64,000 bases of DNA from Drosophila persimilis (GCF_003286085.1 NW_020825289.1:8122001-8186000), one strand, 5' to 3'; counted from the first letter of the stretch, positions 27,001 through 42,133 are shown. Made by a program: numbers and translations. The notes: generated by a model not told the origin, from the sequence alone.

Positions 27001-30000
27001 CACTGGCAAAGGAGAATGGAAATTTATTTGTGCGTTGATTGCGCGCAAATGATGATCATTTAATTAAGCACGCAACGGCGAATCCGGAAACGGTAGCTGG
27101 ACCTCAGAGCCGGAGAGCCGGAAACGGAGAGAGGCGCTAGCCAGACCCAGACAGGACCCCGGCACAGCGGGCCAGCTCAATCTGTTCTGTGTTTTGCATT
27201 TTAGCCCTGGCCAAAAGAATTTTATGGCCTACTCTTCGGGCCATCCACCTACCGCCGCATCGTTTTCTTGGCCCGTTATTATTAAATTCTTTTTGCGGCC
27301 AGCGACGTGGCGGGAGAGCCTTCCACTTTGATTGGTTTACTTAATGGCCTGTTGTCATCGCCGGCTCCGTTTTGCTCTCAGATTTTGCCTGCCTTTTGCA
27401 TTTTCCATACACTTTTCCGTTGGACTTTGATTTGAAATGTAAATTGTGCGGCTCTTTCACAGCTCCGGGACCCTAATCCACCGCAACCACACAGCATCCT
27501 TCAGAAGTTGGGCTCGGATTTTTTTTTCTTGTATTTATTTTTAATTAAAAACCATTTGGCGGTGCGAGTTTTGTGTAATTACCGAATTCCAATACGAAGT
27601 GGTTGCTTTTCTGGGGGAGCGATGTGGCTCTTTTTATTATTTTTTTGATTAATTTCATGTGGACTTTGTTCTAATTATCTTTTAAATGAAATCTGTTTCA
27701 GGAGCATTTAGTCGTTGGAAAAATATGAATATTTAGCACAGCTTTCCTTTGACAAATGTATTTCATGGAAAATAATAATTTAATTCAATTAAAAGTATTT
27801 CTCTAATTTAATAAACCCTTTTTGTTGCTATTTTGATTTGCTTTGTCATATTTCGGCACACAAATGTTTCTCTTGATGAACATTTTGTAGGTTTTTCATT
27901 ATTTTAAAGTGGTTTCTCCTCTGGCTTTCACATAAGCAAACAATTTCCATTTATCAAAAAAGTAGTGAAAACTAAAAGGGGTTTTCCCCGCCATCCGCTA
28001 ACAGACCGGTAACTAGTTTTTCCTGGCACCATTTTCTCGGTGCTATCAACTAAATCGCGCTCCTGGGATTTTGCCAATACCGCATTTTGTAGTCATATAT
28101 AACCAGAGGGGAGGGTAGGCATCCGCCCCACACCCCCACACCTCTCGCACACGTTCCACCGCCCACTCACCGGAAAGTTCTGATCCATTTCCTAGACAAC
28201 GCTGCGGCAATTTGTGGCGGATTGCACTCCCCAAAAGCAGACACACACAGATACAGATACACACAGATACACACAGACACACAGACAGTGGAACAACACA
28301 GTTATAGGAGAGACATTAATACGAAATGAAAATTGAAATTATGTCTATACACTCGACAAACTTTTATGGCAGCACAGGGAAAAACAGAGACAGAGACAGC
28401 AATAGAGGGGGGGGGGGGGAGTGGAAGTGGGTGGCAGTGGGGCTTGTGGTGTTTGTCTGTCTGGCTCGACGCCCACAAACAGTTATTTCTGTATGCCCAG
28501 AGGGCGTGCACACATACACACATACCACCCTCATATACACATATATATGTATATAATCAATGATAATCCGATGGCGTATTATAACCACATTAACAGTTAG
28601 GCACGTTCGATACGTAATTCGTTACGTTCCAATAGATTTTCATGCTCATTTCAGATAGCAACAGCAGCAGCAGCAGCAGCCCCCAAAAATATACAATAAT
28701 TGTGCACCGCAAAGGGACTCCGACTCCGACTCTGCCTCTGCCTCTGTCTCTGTCTGCGGCTGCGGCAATTGGGGGCTTACAGGCAAATTCAATTGCAAAA
28801 CGGCGTACGGAATTATACGCTCTTCTGCTGCTATTCTGTGGTGTATTTTTGCCGAAACCGAGAACCCGTAAACCAGAAAATACTCATTATTATTGCACGG
28901 CTGTGCATGGATGCGGTGGAGGCGGGGGGAGAACGAGACTGTATCTGGTGCTGGTGACCGCAAAATCAATCAAAAAGTGAACGAAAGATCATTATGGAAA
29001 CGCCGACGCAAGATAAATGACATTTTAAAGGGCAGTCGCAGTGCGCCTCTCAGCGTGTGATGGACTGTCCAAAAAAAGAGCCAACAAAAATTGATTTACT
29101 TTCAATTTGCGGCCTGCAAAAAAAGTTCTTGAAAAATATGCATAATAAATATTCGATGGATGAAAAGCCAGATATAAAAATATGGAAAAAAGAGGGAAAA
29201 CAAAGGCTGGCAGCAGAGCTGGCGTTGTGGAACATAGCTGAAGGATTTGATGGAATCTAAGTGGCATTGTGGAACATATGGGAAGAAATTAGTGGAATCT
29301 ATGGGCAAAGGAAAAGCTTGCATTGTGGAACAAAGCCGAAGAGTTTGGTGGAACCGAAGGGCGAAGAGAACAGCTAGCATAGTGGAACATAGGTGATGTT
29401 TTCAGTGGAATCTAAGGGCAAAGGGAACAGCTAGCATTGTGGAACATAGGTGATGTGTTCAGTGGAATCTAAGGGCAAAGGGAACAGCTAGCATTCTGGA
29501 ACAAAGCCGAAGAGTTTAGTGGAACCAAAGTGCAATGGGAACAGCTATCATTGTGGAACACATGGGAAGAAATTAGTGGAATCTATGGGCAAAGCGAACA
29601 GCTAGCATTGTGGAACAAAGCCGAAGAGTTTAGTGGAACCGAAGGGCGAAGAGAACAGCTAGCATTGTGGAACATAGGTGATGTGTTCAGTGGAATCTAA
29701 GTGCAAAGGGAACAGCTAGCATTGTGGACAATATGCGACGAATGTAGTGGAATCTAAGTGCTAAATGCACAGCTGCTCTTGTGGAACCTTGGTAAATCCC
29801 TCGGAAATCAGTTTAATTATTGCACATTTAAACTTTTTATTGAAACTTTTAATGTAGCACCAACCAAAAGCCAGTCAGCAATCAATGGTTTTGGTCGGTG
29901 GGTAAGCGCGCATCCTCCACCAAAAAAAAGCCAACTAAAATTGGATTATTCTTGCGGCCCCCAGGGGGAACCGGCAATAGTGTGCACACTCTAAACCATG

Positions 30001-33000
30001 TCAAGTCGAAGTCAAATTCAATTAGACGACATAATTCTATTTGGCAACGCTGACAGATGGCAAATGGCAAAATGTCAGCCCGAAAGAAAGGGGGTTTTTC
30101 CCCTGCGAAAGTTGGCGACAACGCGAAAGAGAGGGGCGGGGGGGATAGAGATGGCGTGTACTCCATAAACTTTGAAAATGGCAGCGGAATGTGGAAATTA
30201 AGTCGGCAAGTCGATTTGGGTCGCTGTAAAATTGCTGGAGCGCATCAGCCACCTCCCACCACTCCTGCCACTCCTGCCACTCCTGGCACTCCTCCTCCAG
30301 ACTGCAAAAAATATAGAAAAATTTAGCCAGAGGTGAACAATTTTGCGAAATATTTGGCACAACCCGCATAGAGGGAGATTTCGCCAAACATCCCCCAGGC
30401 ACACACATGGCTGCCTCGGTGCGTGGCCAACGGGGCGTAAGCCTTTCGGCCGGCGGGTCTGGCCGCGTGGAAAGCGATGCGCTAATCCAATTATTATCAA
30501 TTCAGTGACAGGACTATGACTGGGGCTAGGGCTAGGGCAAGGGCTGGCTGGCACCCTCCAAACAAAGTTATAAATAAAGCTCCCTTCGGTCAGTCTTTCA
30601 CCTGCAAAGTGGGGCGGGGAGGGGAAACCGAAGGGCGGAAAGTTGTTGAAAAGTCTGCGCATAAAATGATTAGAAACTCTATCAATATATGAGTAAGTAT
30701 ATATGGGGAACCCCTTTTCGGGGACCCACATCAAAGAGTCAAAGAGAAAGGCGGCTTATCCATTAGACAGGCTCATTAAAAATTCAGAATTCTGGCTGGC
30801 AGAGGCAAAGCTCTACCAAAGCCTGGCGGAATCAAAGTCAACCCAGAGAGAGCCTTAAATTTTGAAAGCAAATAACAATATTTGCCACATGGCCTCGCCC
30901 GTCGCCCGTCGCCCCTCTCCCCTCCTCGGCAGCCAAATGACGAGGCAAACAAACCAAGGATCAGGGCCGGGGGTTGAGAGTCCTGCGAATTATCTCTGGG
31001 GAGCCTCAAAGTTGGTGGGACCCTCTTTCACCGACTGATTGTGAAATCGATAAAGTAAATCGCTGAAGCGATAACATAATAAATTCTACGTTTCACGCTC
31101 AACTACGCCCAGTGGAAGTGTGGCAGAGTGGCAGAGTGGCGGGAAGGGTAAGGGGCAGCTGATATTTATATACCTATCACAGTGGCAGTGGCTGTGCGGC
31201 GGGCAACATTCACTTTTATGATCTCCAATTGTGGCAGCGCCCTCCTGAAGTATGCAATGCAACAATCAATTCTCCTTTTTATTTGTTTGTTTGCTGTGCA
31301 CATAATTCAATGATGGACCCCACACCAACACACACACACTCACGCACATATCCTTCCATCGATAACAATAAGAGCAACCCTTTTTAGGGCCTCTTTTGAG
31401 TACGGGTATTGTTGTTTTTTTGTTCTGTGTGTGTATACAGCCCTTGAGGAACTTCCGCACTCGAAAGTTTTCCACAAATAAGGAAAAAGCTGTAAGGAAA
31501 ATGGCAAAAGAAAAAGGGAAAAGGGAAAAGAAAGGGCACCAAAGGTGGAAGGAGTAAAGGATGGCTGAAAAAGGCATATGATGCTGTGGATTTTGTGTGA
31601 TGTAAGTGGTTCCACATATCACAGTGATGTCGGCATCCCGTGATTGCGATCCTGTGATTGTGTCCACGTGCCAGGTGTCATCACTAATTCGATTCGCATG
31701 ACTCGGATTGGGGATTCAATTGATAAAGGGTATCATTTATGTTCCCTTCTGATTGCTCTCGAGTGGATTGACAGAGACTCATAGCCTTGGGTGATTCACA
31801 ATTCACTAAATTTCTCATTTAGAGATCCAGTGATCCTCCGAATCGAACGAGTGCTTTTATGAATCCCATTTTGTCTGCGATTTGTGTCCCCCCTTGGCTC
31901 TAAATCACAGCATCTCCAATATCTGAATCCTTTGACAGGGACATTCACCTTCATCGAAAGCCTTCGAAAGCAATTTTAAGTTCCGTCTCTGGCTGTGGCC
32001 CTTTTGTCGGAACTGTACCTTCATATTTGCTGATTTGACATTTATGCCCCTGGGGGGAAGGCTTTGTAACCTTTGCGCATTGGTTGCATGAAAAAATTAT
32101 GAGTGGCATTAAAATTTGATGACTTTGTGCCCATGGCCTCCAAGCGGGGATCTCCCCCCCATAAAGGCATTAGTTCTTTGAGGCGGCTTTCGTTCCCTTT
32201 ATGTGCGTGTGTGTGTGTAGGGGGGAGACTCTTAAAAGCATTCAATTGTCGGCAACAAATCAAGTGGGTCCCCCCACCTCCCATCTTTGCCAACTATTAA
32301 GTACAGTTGGCAGTGTTTTTCTCCTCTTGGGGTGCGAGAACAAAGTTCAAAGATAAAAAGTACAGTTTACACAACAACAAAAAAAGTATAGTGTTGTCGA
32401 ACTTTCTTGTATTTTTCATAAATCTCAAGGAAATTACCCAACAAGATGGCAAATGAACAATAGAACCCCCTTCTAATGACCTTAAAGAGTGGAAATAAAG
32501 AGTCCTTACGTTTATTTCTCATCTCTGGTCGCTTTTTGGACACTGGGGGGTTCTTGGTGTCAGCTTTTGGATACTTAATTGGCGACTTTACTGCTGCGGA
32601 AACAGCGAGCGCCGACATATTTCAAAGGTCAACTGAAAGGGAAAGGGACAGGGCACTGAAACTAGGGAAAAAGGGCTGCCAAGAGTAACTCCGGAAGGAA
32701 GGACTGCCAAGGACTGCACTGAAAATGGGTAACACTTTCCGTTTTTGCCCATTTTTTGCGAGTCCCTTCATTTGGTGCAGAGAAATGCCACATAAATTTA
32801 TATTTAAAGTACAACAACAATAGGAAGAGTTTATTGCACGCATTTAACGGGTAGAGTCCGGGGTTAACCTACGGTTAAGTTGTCCCGGGGTGGACGTACG
32901 GGTCTATATTCCGGCGTTAATTGAAAGTTAGTGCGGCATTCTTATGAACACTTTCTTCTGCGTTGGGGACTGTGTTGGGGGCTGTGTTAATTAAGTTAAA

Positions 33001-36000
33001 TGTGGTCCAAAGCTGAGAGGCGGGCCAGACCCTTAGTCGGGGACTTAGTTAAAGGTATTAAGCCGAAGTTATCGCCACGAACTATGCAGGAAACTACGGC
33101 GCAAACTTTGCGTACAACTTTCTGACCTTAACAATAATTTACACTTACGGAAAAGTTGGGAGCCCAACCACAGGCACGGCCCCCGTCCCGGCCCCGGCCC
33201 CGGCCCCGTCCTCATACCCAGGCCCCCATCCAGGGCCCCTAAGTCGTTGCGGTCGGTTAACGCGACAATAAAAAACACTTTAAAAAATGTGCCCATTGTT
33301 GTTGGCTGCCAAGAACGAAACTTTTAATAAAAAGCAGCTCCACATCTTTTTTTCGGGGGTTGGTTGGAAAGGGGTGGGGGGAAAGGTTGCCCGGAACGGA
33401 AGGGAACGGGAGGACCATCAAGTGAAAGTGCCCGAAACTTGGGCGTGGCAATTTCTTCTACGCCACCACCAAAGTCAGGGATAGGGGCGTGGCATGGCCC
33501 ATTGAGGCATAAATAACAGCAACATTATTCACACCAACAAAAAAAAAAGGAAAACCAAAGCAACAACAGCAGCAGCCAAGGGAAATTGAGAGCCGAGAAT
33601 GGAGAACGGAGACTAGAGAAAGTGCCCCCATGTTTCGGCCATGTCCCCGGCTACTAAGCAAACTCTGTGGAAAAGACAGAGAGAGAGAGAGAGGCGGAGA
33701 TAGACCGCGCCTTTGAGCCAAGTTAAGAGGAAGTTTGTCTGGCAGCAGCATCTACACAACAGCCAAAGTTTATATTTGGTTTATTTACGCTTTAGCCAAG
33801 TTTTTCCTCTTCTTTTTTTGACACAGGGTGTACCACGGTGTACATTTTCTAACGCTTTAGCAAATTTTCTGGCGCTTCAAAGTTGCTTTTTTTAATTTTG
33901 TTGTTGCTTTCTGTCTTAGCTGCGGAAACTTTTTCCCAGAGCCGCGTTAAAAATATGCAAAAGTGAGCAGGAAAGTTAATAGACACAAATCAGGTGGACA
34001 CATGTTGCCACAAACAATTTCGCGCCACTCGAAATATGCACTGGAAAAGTTCGCCTCTCCACTGTGGGAATTAACATAATTGTGCAAGAGACAGGGGCGA
34101 CTATAGGGTATTTAACAGTTGTCGATTCAATCATCACAAAGTATAGCCCTGAGTAAATAAAAACCAAAATAAAGACAAAGAATACTCGCAGCCAAAGTAA
34201 AGTCCCGCTTTTGTATTTCTTTCGCTTCACTCAAGTGTTCCTTGGGTGGCCTGAGAGCGGGAGAGCGTGCCATCCGCATTATTTTTGTTGCTAAGAGTCG
34301 CGAGAGAGAGAGAGAGAGAGCGCAATCGAATGGAAGTAATAAAGGAGAGTGGGCAATGCATGCGCTCGCATGAAACGAAGATCAAGAGATAAGACAAGTG
34401 CCTCTCAATGCTCTCGAGGTGAAACACGAACAAACATGCAAGCATCGAAGCAGCCTGGCACTGCTGTACTCCATTTTTGTGATTTCTCTTTTGCGATGGT
34501 GAAATTTGTAACCTCTTTAGCTCTCGAAAGGTGGATTTTGTGGTCGTATGGCACCTGCAACCCTCGAGTTAAGGAAAATTTATCAAATTTCGTTACGGTT
34601 CTGCTCAAAATCTGTAACAAACCAATCTGTAAACCATATGTTGGGTACGTTATCTCTTTGAAACCTGAGTTCATTCAAGGACTTGGATATTTTATAAAAA
34701 ACAAGGCCCCTCCACTCCCATTTCTCTACACAATCTTCCTGTTAGACCTAATGCCACCCCAAATCATATTTATCCCCCAGCGAGAGTCCCCCCTCCTGCA
34801 CTCTAATTAGTTTAAGGTAGAGGTAGAGCTGATTGTAATCTTCAACGGGGGTTTATGCCAAGAAGCTTTCTTTAAGATTTCATTTATTAAGGAAAAAATT
34901 GTATTTCATTTAATTTTGTTTCAAGGCTTTGAAGTGGTCCTCGAGTTCCGATGGTGGGACGTCGGCAGCTGCCATCCTGCCACTCAGCAGCCTCTCGGTT
35001 TCAGTTCGGGGCCGAGGTCCTTCCATTGTTTGTGCCCCCTGCCGCACGGTAAACACTTGATGGCCGCTTTGAGCCCTCCGTAGCGACAGTTTGCCTGCGG
35101 TGGAACGCCCATCGATGGCGTGGCCTGGTCCTCCCCAGATTGTTTGCCTTGCGGTACTGTTGCGGTGGTTCTTGGTGATTTTCCAGAGATTTTCTCTTCC
35201 TCTTCCTTCCTCATTGCCAATGCATTGGCCAGGCGGCCACTTGTAACGGTTAATTTGGTTATCGGCCATCGGTTATCGGTCATCGGTCATCGGCCATCGC
35301 CTCTGCAGCGGACGTGCTCCCCAATGCCTTTATCTCATTATCCGCCTGATTGACCATAAAAATTGGCTCTGCCATCAAAAATGAAAAGTTGCTTAATCTG
35401 GCCACAGCTTTGATCTGCCCCTCTCCCACTCAATATACCTCACCCTCTCACTCTATCAGCCGCACGCCTTAAACGAAAATATGGCCACTCCCTGGGGTGC
35501 AATCCTCATAAATTGCTTTCACTATCCACACCATTTCTATCCTGTCTCCGCTTCCTTCCGCTTTTCGTATACTCATGAAAATTGCTTAATTAAATGAATT
35601 TTATGTACTATTTATTGACAGTCACTCAAACCGAAAGACAGACACACATAGACACACAATTTATGCGGACTTGTCACGTAGATGACAATTTGTCTCAATC
35701 ATAATTCCCCTTCGCCTTATCTCTTCGTGTGGGCTTCTGTATCCTTAATTAAGGCCCGAAGCCCTGTCGATTGACGTGGGCTAAAAACGGACTGACAGTA
35801 GAAAAGACATGCGTGTCCTGGCCGACAATAATCTATACATATATGTATATATATCTCCCACACACACACACATATCCCTTAGAAGTTGGACAGGGAATCT
35901 TTTGAAAGGTTGAAAGGCCTGTCTTTCGCATTCAAGCCCCACAGGACGAACCGAGGACGAAATTATCGATCTACAATACTCTCTTCGATTAAGCCTTATT

Positions 36001-39000
36001 TTTGTTGCTCTCTTTTTATTGGTTATCGATTCTCATAGATCGAATCTATGGTTCTTTTTCCCCCTATCTTCCTCCCTCTCTCTCATCCAGTCTTTATTTA
36101 CCCTTAATCTTGCCATCCCTTTCGACTCTCTCCTTGGAATTATTGAATATAACACGGGATTTTCTATAAATAACTAAAATCGAATGCCATAGATAGAATT
36201 CTCTGGGACTAAAATAGTTTTCTTGCATTAAAATTCCTTGCTCCCTCGCTGCACTCCCCCAAAGACTGCCACCGCGGGGGCACCGCGCCTTAGACTGTGT
36301 TTGTATGGGTGGGCACGTGTATTCTCTGTAATTTGTACACATTCTTCGAGGAGACAAAGAGAAAGCCCCATAACCAGACGAGACACCACAATCACGCCTC
36401 CGTTTTGCGCCCCCACCACTCCGGTTGGTCCCATTACGCAGACATAAATGCAGACAAACAAAAGTTTTGTGCGACGCGTTTCCGATTCGTTTCGGGGGGT
36501 TTTTTTTTGTTTATGAGGGGGAGGGGGGGAGGGAGAAGGGAAGTTGGAGCACGCATGGTGTGTCTGCCGCTTGTCTGGAGCGGGAGACAAAGGAAAGAGG
36601 ACGCACCCACCTGGCAAAGATTTATATTTATGTAGTCCAGAGAGGTGTGTGTGTGGCGTCTTTAAGTTGCACGGGGGCCTCTGACCCCGTCTGGGCGGCA
36701 ATAAGCGTAAATTTATGGGGCAGACAGGCCGGAAACCCTTTTATGCCTGGCAGCCCGACAGCCTGGCAGCAGGAGTGCCTCGCTTCCTCCTTTGTGGTCA
36801 GCATAATTAGGCTGCCATTAGCAGACGCAGCTCCTTCTCTCTCTCTCTCCCCCCTCTCTGCCTCTCTCTCTCTTTGGCTCAAAGAAAACACCAACCAGCC
36901 ACAAGATACTTTTACCAACTCTTTTCCGTTTCTGTGTTTGCAGACCATAAATTTGTGTTCCCTTCTCCGATGCCACGATGATATCGGTTACACATTTTAC
37001 AACATTTCCATGCAAATGCGTTATTAATGAGCCGATTCCTGGCCGTCGCACTTCTGATTTATGGCCGACAGTTAATTAGGATCACGATTTGCTGGCCCAC
37101 ATTCCGTTGCCTACTTTTGAGCGCTTTCCATAAAACTTCCCCTCGTTTTTTTCCCCCGAAAGGAATTGAATGTATTTTTCCCCATCAAGAAAAAAATAAA
37201 ATAAACATCGCATAAATCAGTTTGCAGTCATTTATGCTGACAAATGCACAAATATGCAACGGAACAAAAACGAAATAAAATGTCATAAATTGTCGCAACT
37301 GCCGGTGAATGCATTTCCCATTTTGTATTTTTCATAATTTTCGCATTTAACAAATACAAAAACCTTGAATGTCCTTACGAGAATAGGTCTGCGGGGGGGG
37401 GGGACAAAAAATATATAAAATAAAGAGTGAAAGTTGTTCTTCTCCCAATGCTGAGCGACCCTCCCAGAAATTATTTCGCGTCATGTAATTGGATGATTTA
37501 ACCCGTTGTTTTTTTTTTTTGCAAGTCCTTTACGTAAATAATATAAATTTTCATTGTATTTTTTTAGCGAATTAAAGCGCGACCCATGATTTTTTAACAT
37601 ATTACGCGGGCAAGTAAATTACCATCTGCCTCCCGCAATTAGGATTATGTTAATTAATGCAGAAACACACACACACACACACACACATATTACATAAATG
37701 TAGTGTTTTATTTTTTGTTGTCATTTGGCTAATTTGTATTCAATTAATTCTGGCTGCGGGTTTCCTTTTCGATTTCCTTTCAAAGATTTAATTCAATTGA
37801 AAATTGTGTAATAAATATACGAATTTCAGAGCCAATTGTGGAATATATTGCCAATTAGCTGGCAGGTAATTTATGTTGAATTTTCACAAGGTAAACACAC
37901 ATACATGCACATATTTACAGCATACGTTGTTTAATTAACGCCGTAAATATGATTAATTAAATGCATTGCCGCAAAATGTTGCATGTTGGGTTTTTATTTA
38001 ATGTAAAATAAATGCATGTCCAGTAAACAATTTAAGTTGGCTTAAGCGCCGTGTAAGTGACAACAATTTGTCCAACAGAATGGACATGGAAGGGAAATAT
38101 TTCTGCTGGGAAAAAGTTGTCCCATAGAGAGAAAGAGAGAGCCACCGACTGTCGGTGGTGGCTGGTATTATATCAAATTTCATTCATTAATTTCCATTTG
38201 GCAATGCCACGCCTGTCTGCCTCCCCCCTCCCCCCACCCAAGTCCCCTTGCCATTTGTGTGGCTTTGGAAAACTTTCCTTCTTTCTGCTCTGCTGTGTAA
38301 TACGAAACCTGTACATGTTTTCATGTTTCCATCTTTCCATGTTGTCTTCTGGCTCTGGGTTCTACTCGTACTGTCCTGTCTAATCATGTATGAATGAATA
38401 ATGATACGAATTTGACGTGGCACATAGCATGCGCATGTGGTGGGAAGGGGGAGGGGGGGAGCCCACACAAAAGAGAAAATTTATTCATGCAAGTAAAAAT
38501 GCGGGGAAAAATGGAAGACAAACAAATTCTGTTTGCCCGTGATTCGGTGTGCCGGGAGGGGAGGGTGGGGCATGCCTTTAATTGCCACACTTTAAGCCAG
38601 CAAAGGCCCTTCAGGTGGCGCAGAGCTTCAAGACTCCCCCCCCCCCCCCCCCCCCCCCCCTCGCAACAGAACAGTAAAATAAGAACAAGAATTTACATTT
38701 ATTATTAATATACCGTTGTGGCTGAAGCAGCCCCCGATTCAAGGAAATTGCTCTGTCAGCGGCAGCACCCCCGCGCCCGAGAATGGCAGAAATTTTCCAT
38801 TTCTCCATTCTGTGTGCGGGAAAAGCATTATGAATGTGTAATGCCTCCAACTACACACATACATACGCATACATATATGGGGGATATGGGGGGAGGTTTC
38901 CTCTCCCCCGCAGCGAAGTTAAACTTTAATGTTTCGAATGGTTTCAGGGCGGAGTAAAACGTTTATCTATGCGGGATTTCAGTGTCAGTTACTTACGAGG

Positions 39001-42000
39001 GAATCACTGTCTATGTGTCTGCTTGTGTGTGTGTGTAAGACTTTCAATGTTAAACAGATTTCCATCAGTGGCTCCAAAGGGAAACTTGAAACCCAGGTTG
39101 AAATGTGGCTTCCATCTGCTGCTCTCTGATGTTTCGTAAGCTTCGGCTTGCTCGGTCTCCCATGGGAGATCTCTCTCATGCGATTATATATGCATTTTAC
39201 ATGAGATTTGCATTCAGGCCATGAAAATTCAATTAAATATCAAAACTCTTTTGCAACAAACCAAATTCCACTTGCAACAGTTGCAGAAACAACATCAAAA
39301 ACATGACTTTGCCATTACTGGAAATTCCCGTGGGAAAACCTCCCTACCTCTCTCTCTCTTTCTCTCTCTCTCTCTTTAAAAATTTCAACATTTTTTTTAT
39401 GAGCAAAAAGTCGGGGCTGCAAATCAAATTCGCGAGACAACGCGAAGAGTGTGTGTTTTGTGTTGCATAAAGTATGAATTATGCCACACACACACTCCGC
39501 CTCTCCGCCTCTCTTATAATTTATTTGCCCGACAAACGAGAGTCAAAAATTAGGCAGGAGCTCAAACAGAGAGAAAAGAGCCCCAAAAACGAGGCGCGAA
39601 AGTGCCACAGGCCGAGACCGCACGTCTCTCGGTGGCAGGATAATTGCCACACGGACGCAGGCAATTAACAAGGAACGAGCCGCACGGCCAGGGCTTATGC
39701 AACAATGCCACGAGGATCAATGGGGATTTTCTACGGTTTCACCAAGGGGGTCTTTATGCCTAATCCCCACCCACCCCACTTTCCAATCAACCCTCCTTCT
39801 TATTTCTGTTGCAATTAATTTTTGGACCCGTCTTACCAGGAAAATCCATCAACTATAAGCCAGAGCAGGCATACACTGAGCGAAACGGAATGGGTAAAAC
39901 ACAAAGAAATAGAAAATCAAGAAAGAGGGCATCTACTGCAGCTTCTATTATATGAATAAGGGAGATCTGGGACATCTTATCCGTCCGTCTCTAGACTTAT
40001 CCCTTGGGCTCCCTGCCAGCCATTTTTATACCTATTGTAGTTCCGTCTTTAATCCTAAATCCAAGGCAGTTAGTTCCACGCCTAATCCGAAAGCCCTTTC
40101 AATCGCAAACTTCTCTCAAGGGCCTTTGTGTGGTTGCAATTTCGGCTGAAACATGCCAGAGTGCAACATTTCATTTTGGCCTGCAAAGCGCTGAACAAAA
40201 AGTCGGAGGACAAGCAATAAAAATGGCAAAAACATGAACCAAAAGTCGTCCAAAGCCAAACAAAAAAAAAACTACTATGCTACTGCGAAAAGAGTTTTTG
40301 GATCCGAACAAAAAGTGTGACATGGCACAAAAGAACAGAGAGAGAGAGAGAGAGTGGAGACAAAGCGGAATATAAAACAAATATTCAGCAGGAGGCAAAC
40401 TTTATTTCAGTTTCAATTTGGCGATAAAAACAGCGACAACAGCCGTCCAGGCCAAAAATGAAATTTAACAACTCAAAAACTCACGAATGGCAGAGAGAGA
40501 GAAAAATAGAGGACCAGGATCGGCACTGGGGGCCGACCTGGAGCACAAAAGACACAAGAAATGCAATGCTTGGACTTGGACTCCGGGGAGGGGTGGGGCG
40601 TGGGGGGTACTCCGTTGCAATTGCTGTCGCTGCTGCTTGTTTTTGGGGAGCATTCATAATAAATTTGGCTCTCCTTCGACCTCCTTCGACAGCGCCACAC
40701 AAAAACAAAGGGGGCCGAGTCCATCCTCCTTCTGCTTCTGCTTTTCCTCCGTTGGGGCTTGCCTTCTTTTTCCCCAAGAGTTGAAATCCAACGGATGTTA
40801 GAGTTGCGCACTGAAATTTATATACAAACAGGATATGACAGAGGCAGGAAGCCGTTGCCCTCCGCCCCGCTGCCGCCCACACTCCTCCTCCACCTCCTCT
40901 CATGAAGTGCATTGCTAAGCTTTTTGTCTATTTTTCTTGCTTTTCTTTTGCTTTTTCATCGCTGCAGCCTGAATTTTAATGCCAAATGGCATTCCAGGCT
41001 CATCCTCGGACTCCTAGGACCAAGAACAGGACTTTGGCTTCGCCCCTGGCCGAAACTAAACGGTTGTCATGTTCTGCATCCAGTAATGAATACGAGATGC
41101 AAGGCTTAGCGATCGGTACAAACGAACCCCAAGGATCCCCAGGGTAACAGATAAACGCTCGATTGAAGCCCAAGTGCTGGTGGTTCCGGGCTGCCAAGCT
41201 TTTAAAGTAGTACGAGAACTGCACTCCTTTTGGCTATATTTTATGCGGGGATAAACACAAGTGCAGGGCCGCGCATAAATCACGCATACGCACAGGCAGC
41301 GGCCACAAGCAGGGAATATAAAACTATAAATTACCGAGACGACACTATAAACAACAAGCAGAGTCCGCTGCAGGGGGGGTAGGAGGGTATAGCAGGGTTG
41401 GAGGGGCAGCCAGTAGTTGCATGTCCACCATAATGCTCCTTAATTAGTCATACGAGAGTCCTTTTTCCCAGTGAACAAACACTAAAATATTATTATTATG
41501 CTTAGACGAGCTCTAGTCGATCCCAAGGCGGTTATAACTTTTGAATCGAAATGCAACAAGGCGAAAATCAAAACATCAAAACCACCCCACCCCCACCCCC
41601 TGTTCTCCAAGGACATAAGCAGGCTGAGCCTGCGTCTGTGTCTGTGTCTGTGTCTGGTGGCAACTTTATCCCATTTCTTGTTTTGCGCTGAGACCAGCAC
41701 ATAGCGCATAAGCACGTACAAATCGCATTTCTTAGGCGGCTCTCTGCTTCGGCAACGGCTTCCTGCTTATCCTTTTTTATTAGCGCCTTTGTGTGTGTGT
41801 GCGTCTGTGTGTGCCTGCCTGGCTGCTCTGCTTGTTTAGCTGTCAGATTTACTTGTCTCTCTATCTGTGTCTCTCCGTCTCTGGGTCGTCCTGTGTATGC
41901 GTGTGTGTGTGTGCCTTCCATCGCTATAAATCGACAGCTAAATCTGCAAAAACATTGATAAGACAAGCTACATGCCAATGCGGCCAAAGGCATTTTCCAT

Positions 42001-42133
42001 TCACCATTCCCCCTCGCCGCTTGGCCAGGGCCTTCTCCTATTTGATTTAACCCAGAAATGCCGAAAAACGAACCGAAAATGTTTAGGAAACTGTCAAGGA
42101 AATTGCTTTTCGATTTATTCTCCATATATACAC

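Larger units (their letters stand above)
22727..29220. other. mspo intron 1, middle segment
   Basis: No gene seen. Contains GGCAGGA arrays (23236-23303, 26957-27002), a perfect palindrome (23806-23829), a 27-base C tract (26035-26061), a TG run (26257-26282), a 13-base G run near 28407-28419 and an AGC-triplet run near 28657-28681. Confidence 0.5.

Noticed and set aside
29221..29788. CRISPR-like reading of the 57-bp array
   Set aside because: Units are contiguous and degenerate with no unique spacers, and the genome is animal.
31172..31200. TATCACAGTGGCAGTGGC, similar to the start of a miR-2/6 family microRNA
   Set aside because: Similarity stops after the seed and I could find no convincing hairpin partner in the flanks.
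41568..42125. 185-codon minus-strand frame in mspo intron 1
   Set aside because: Dominated by translated CA, GA and CAGACA repeats.
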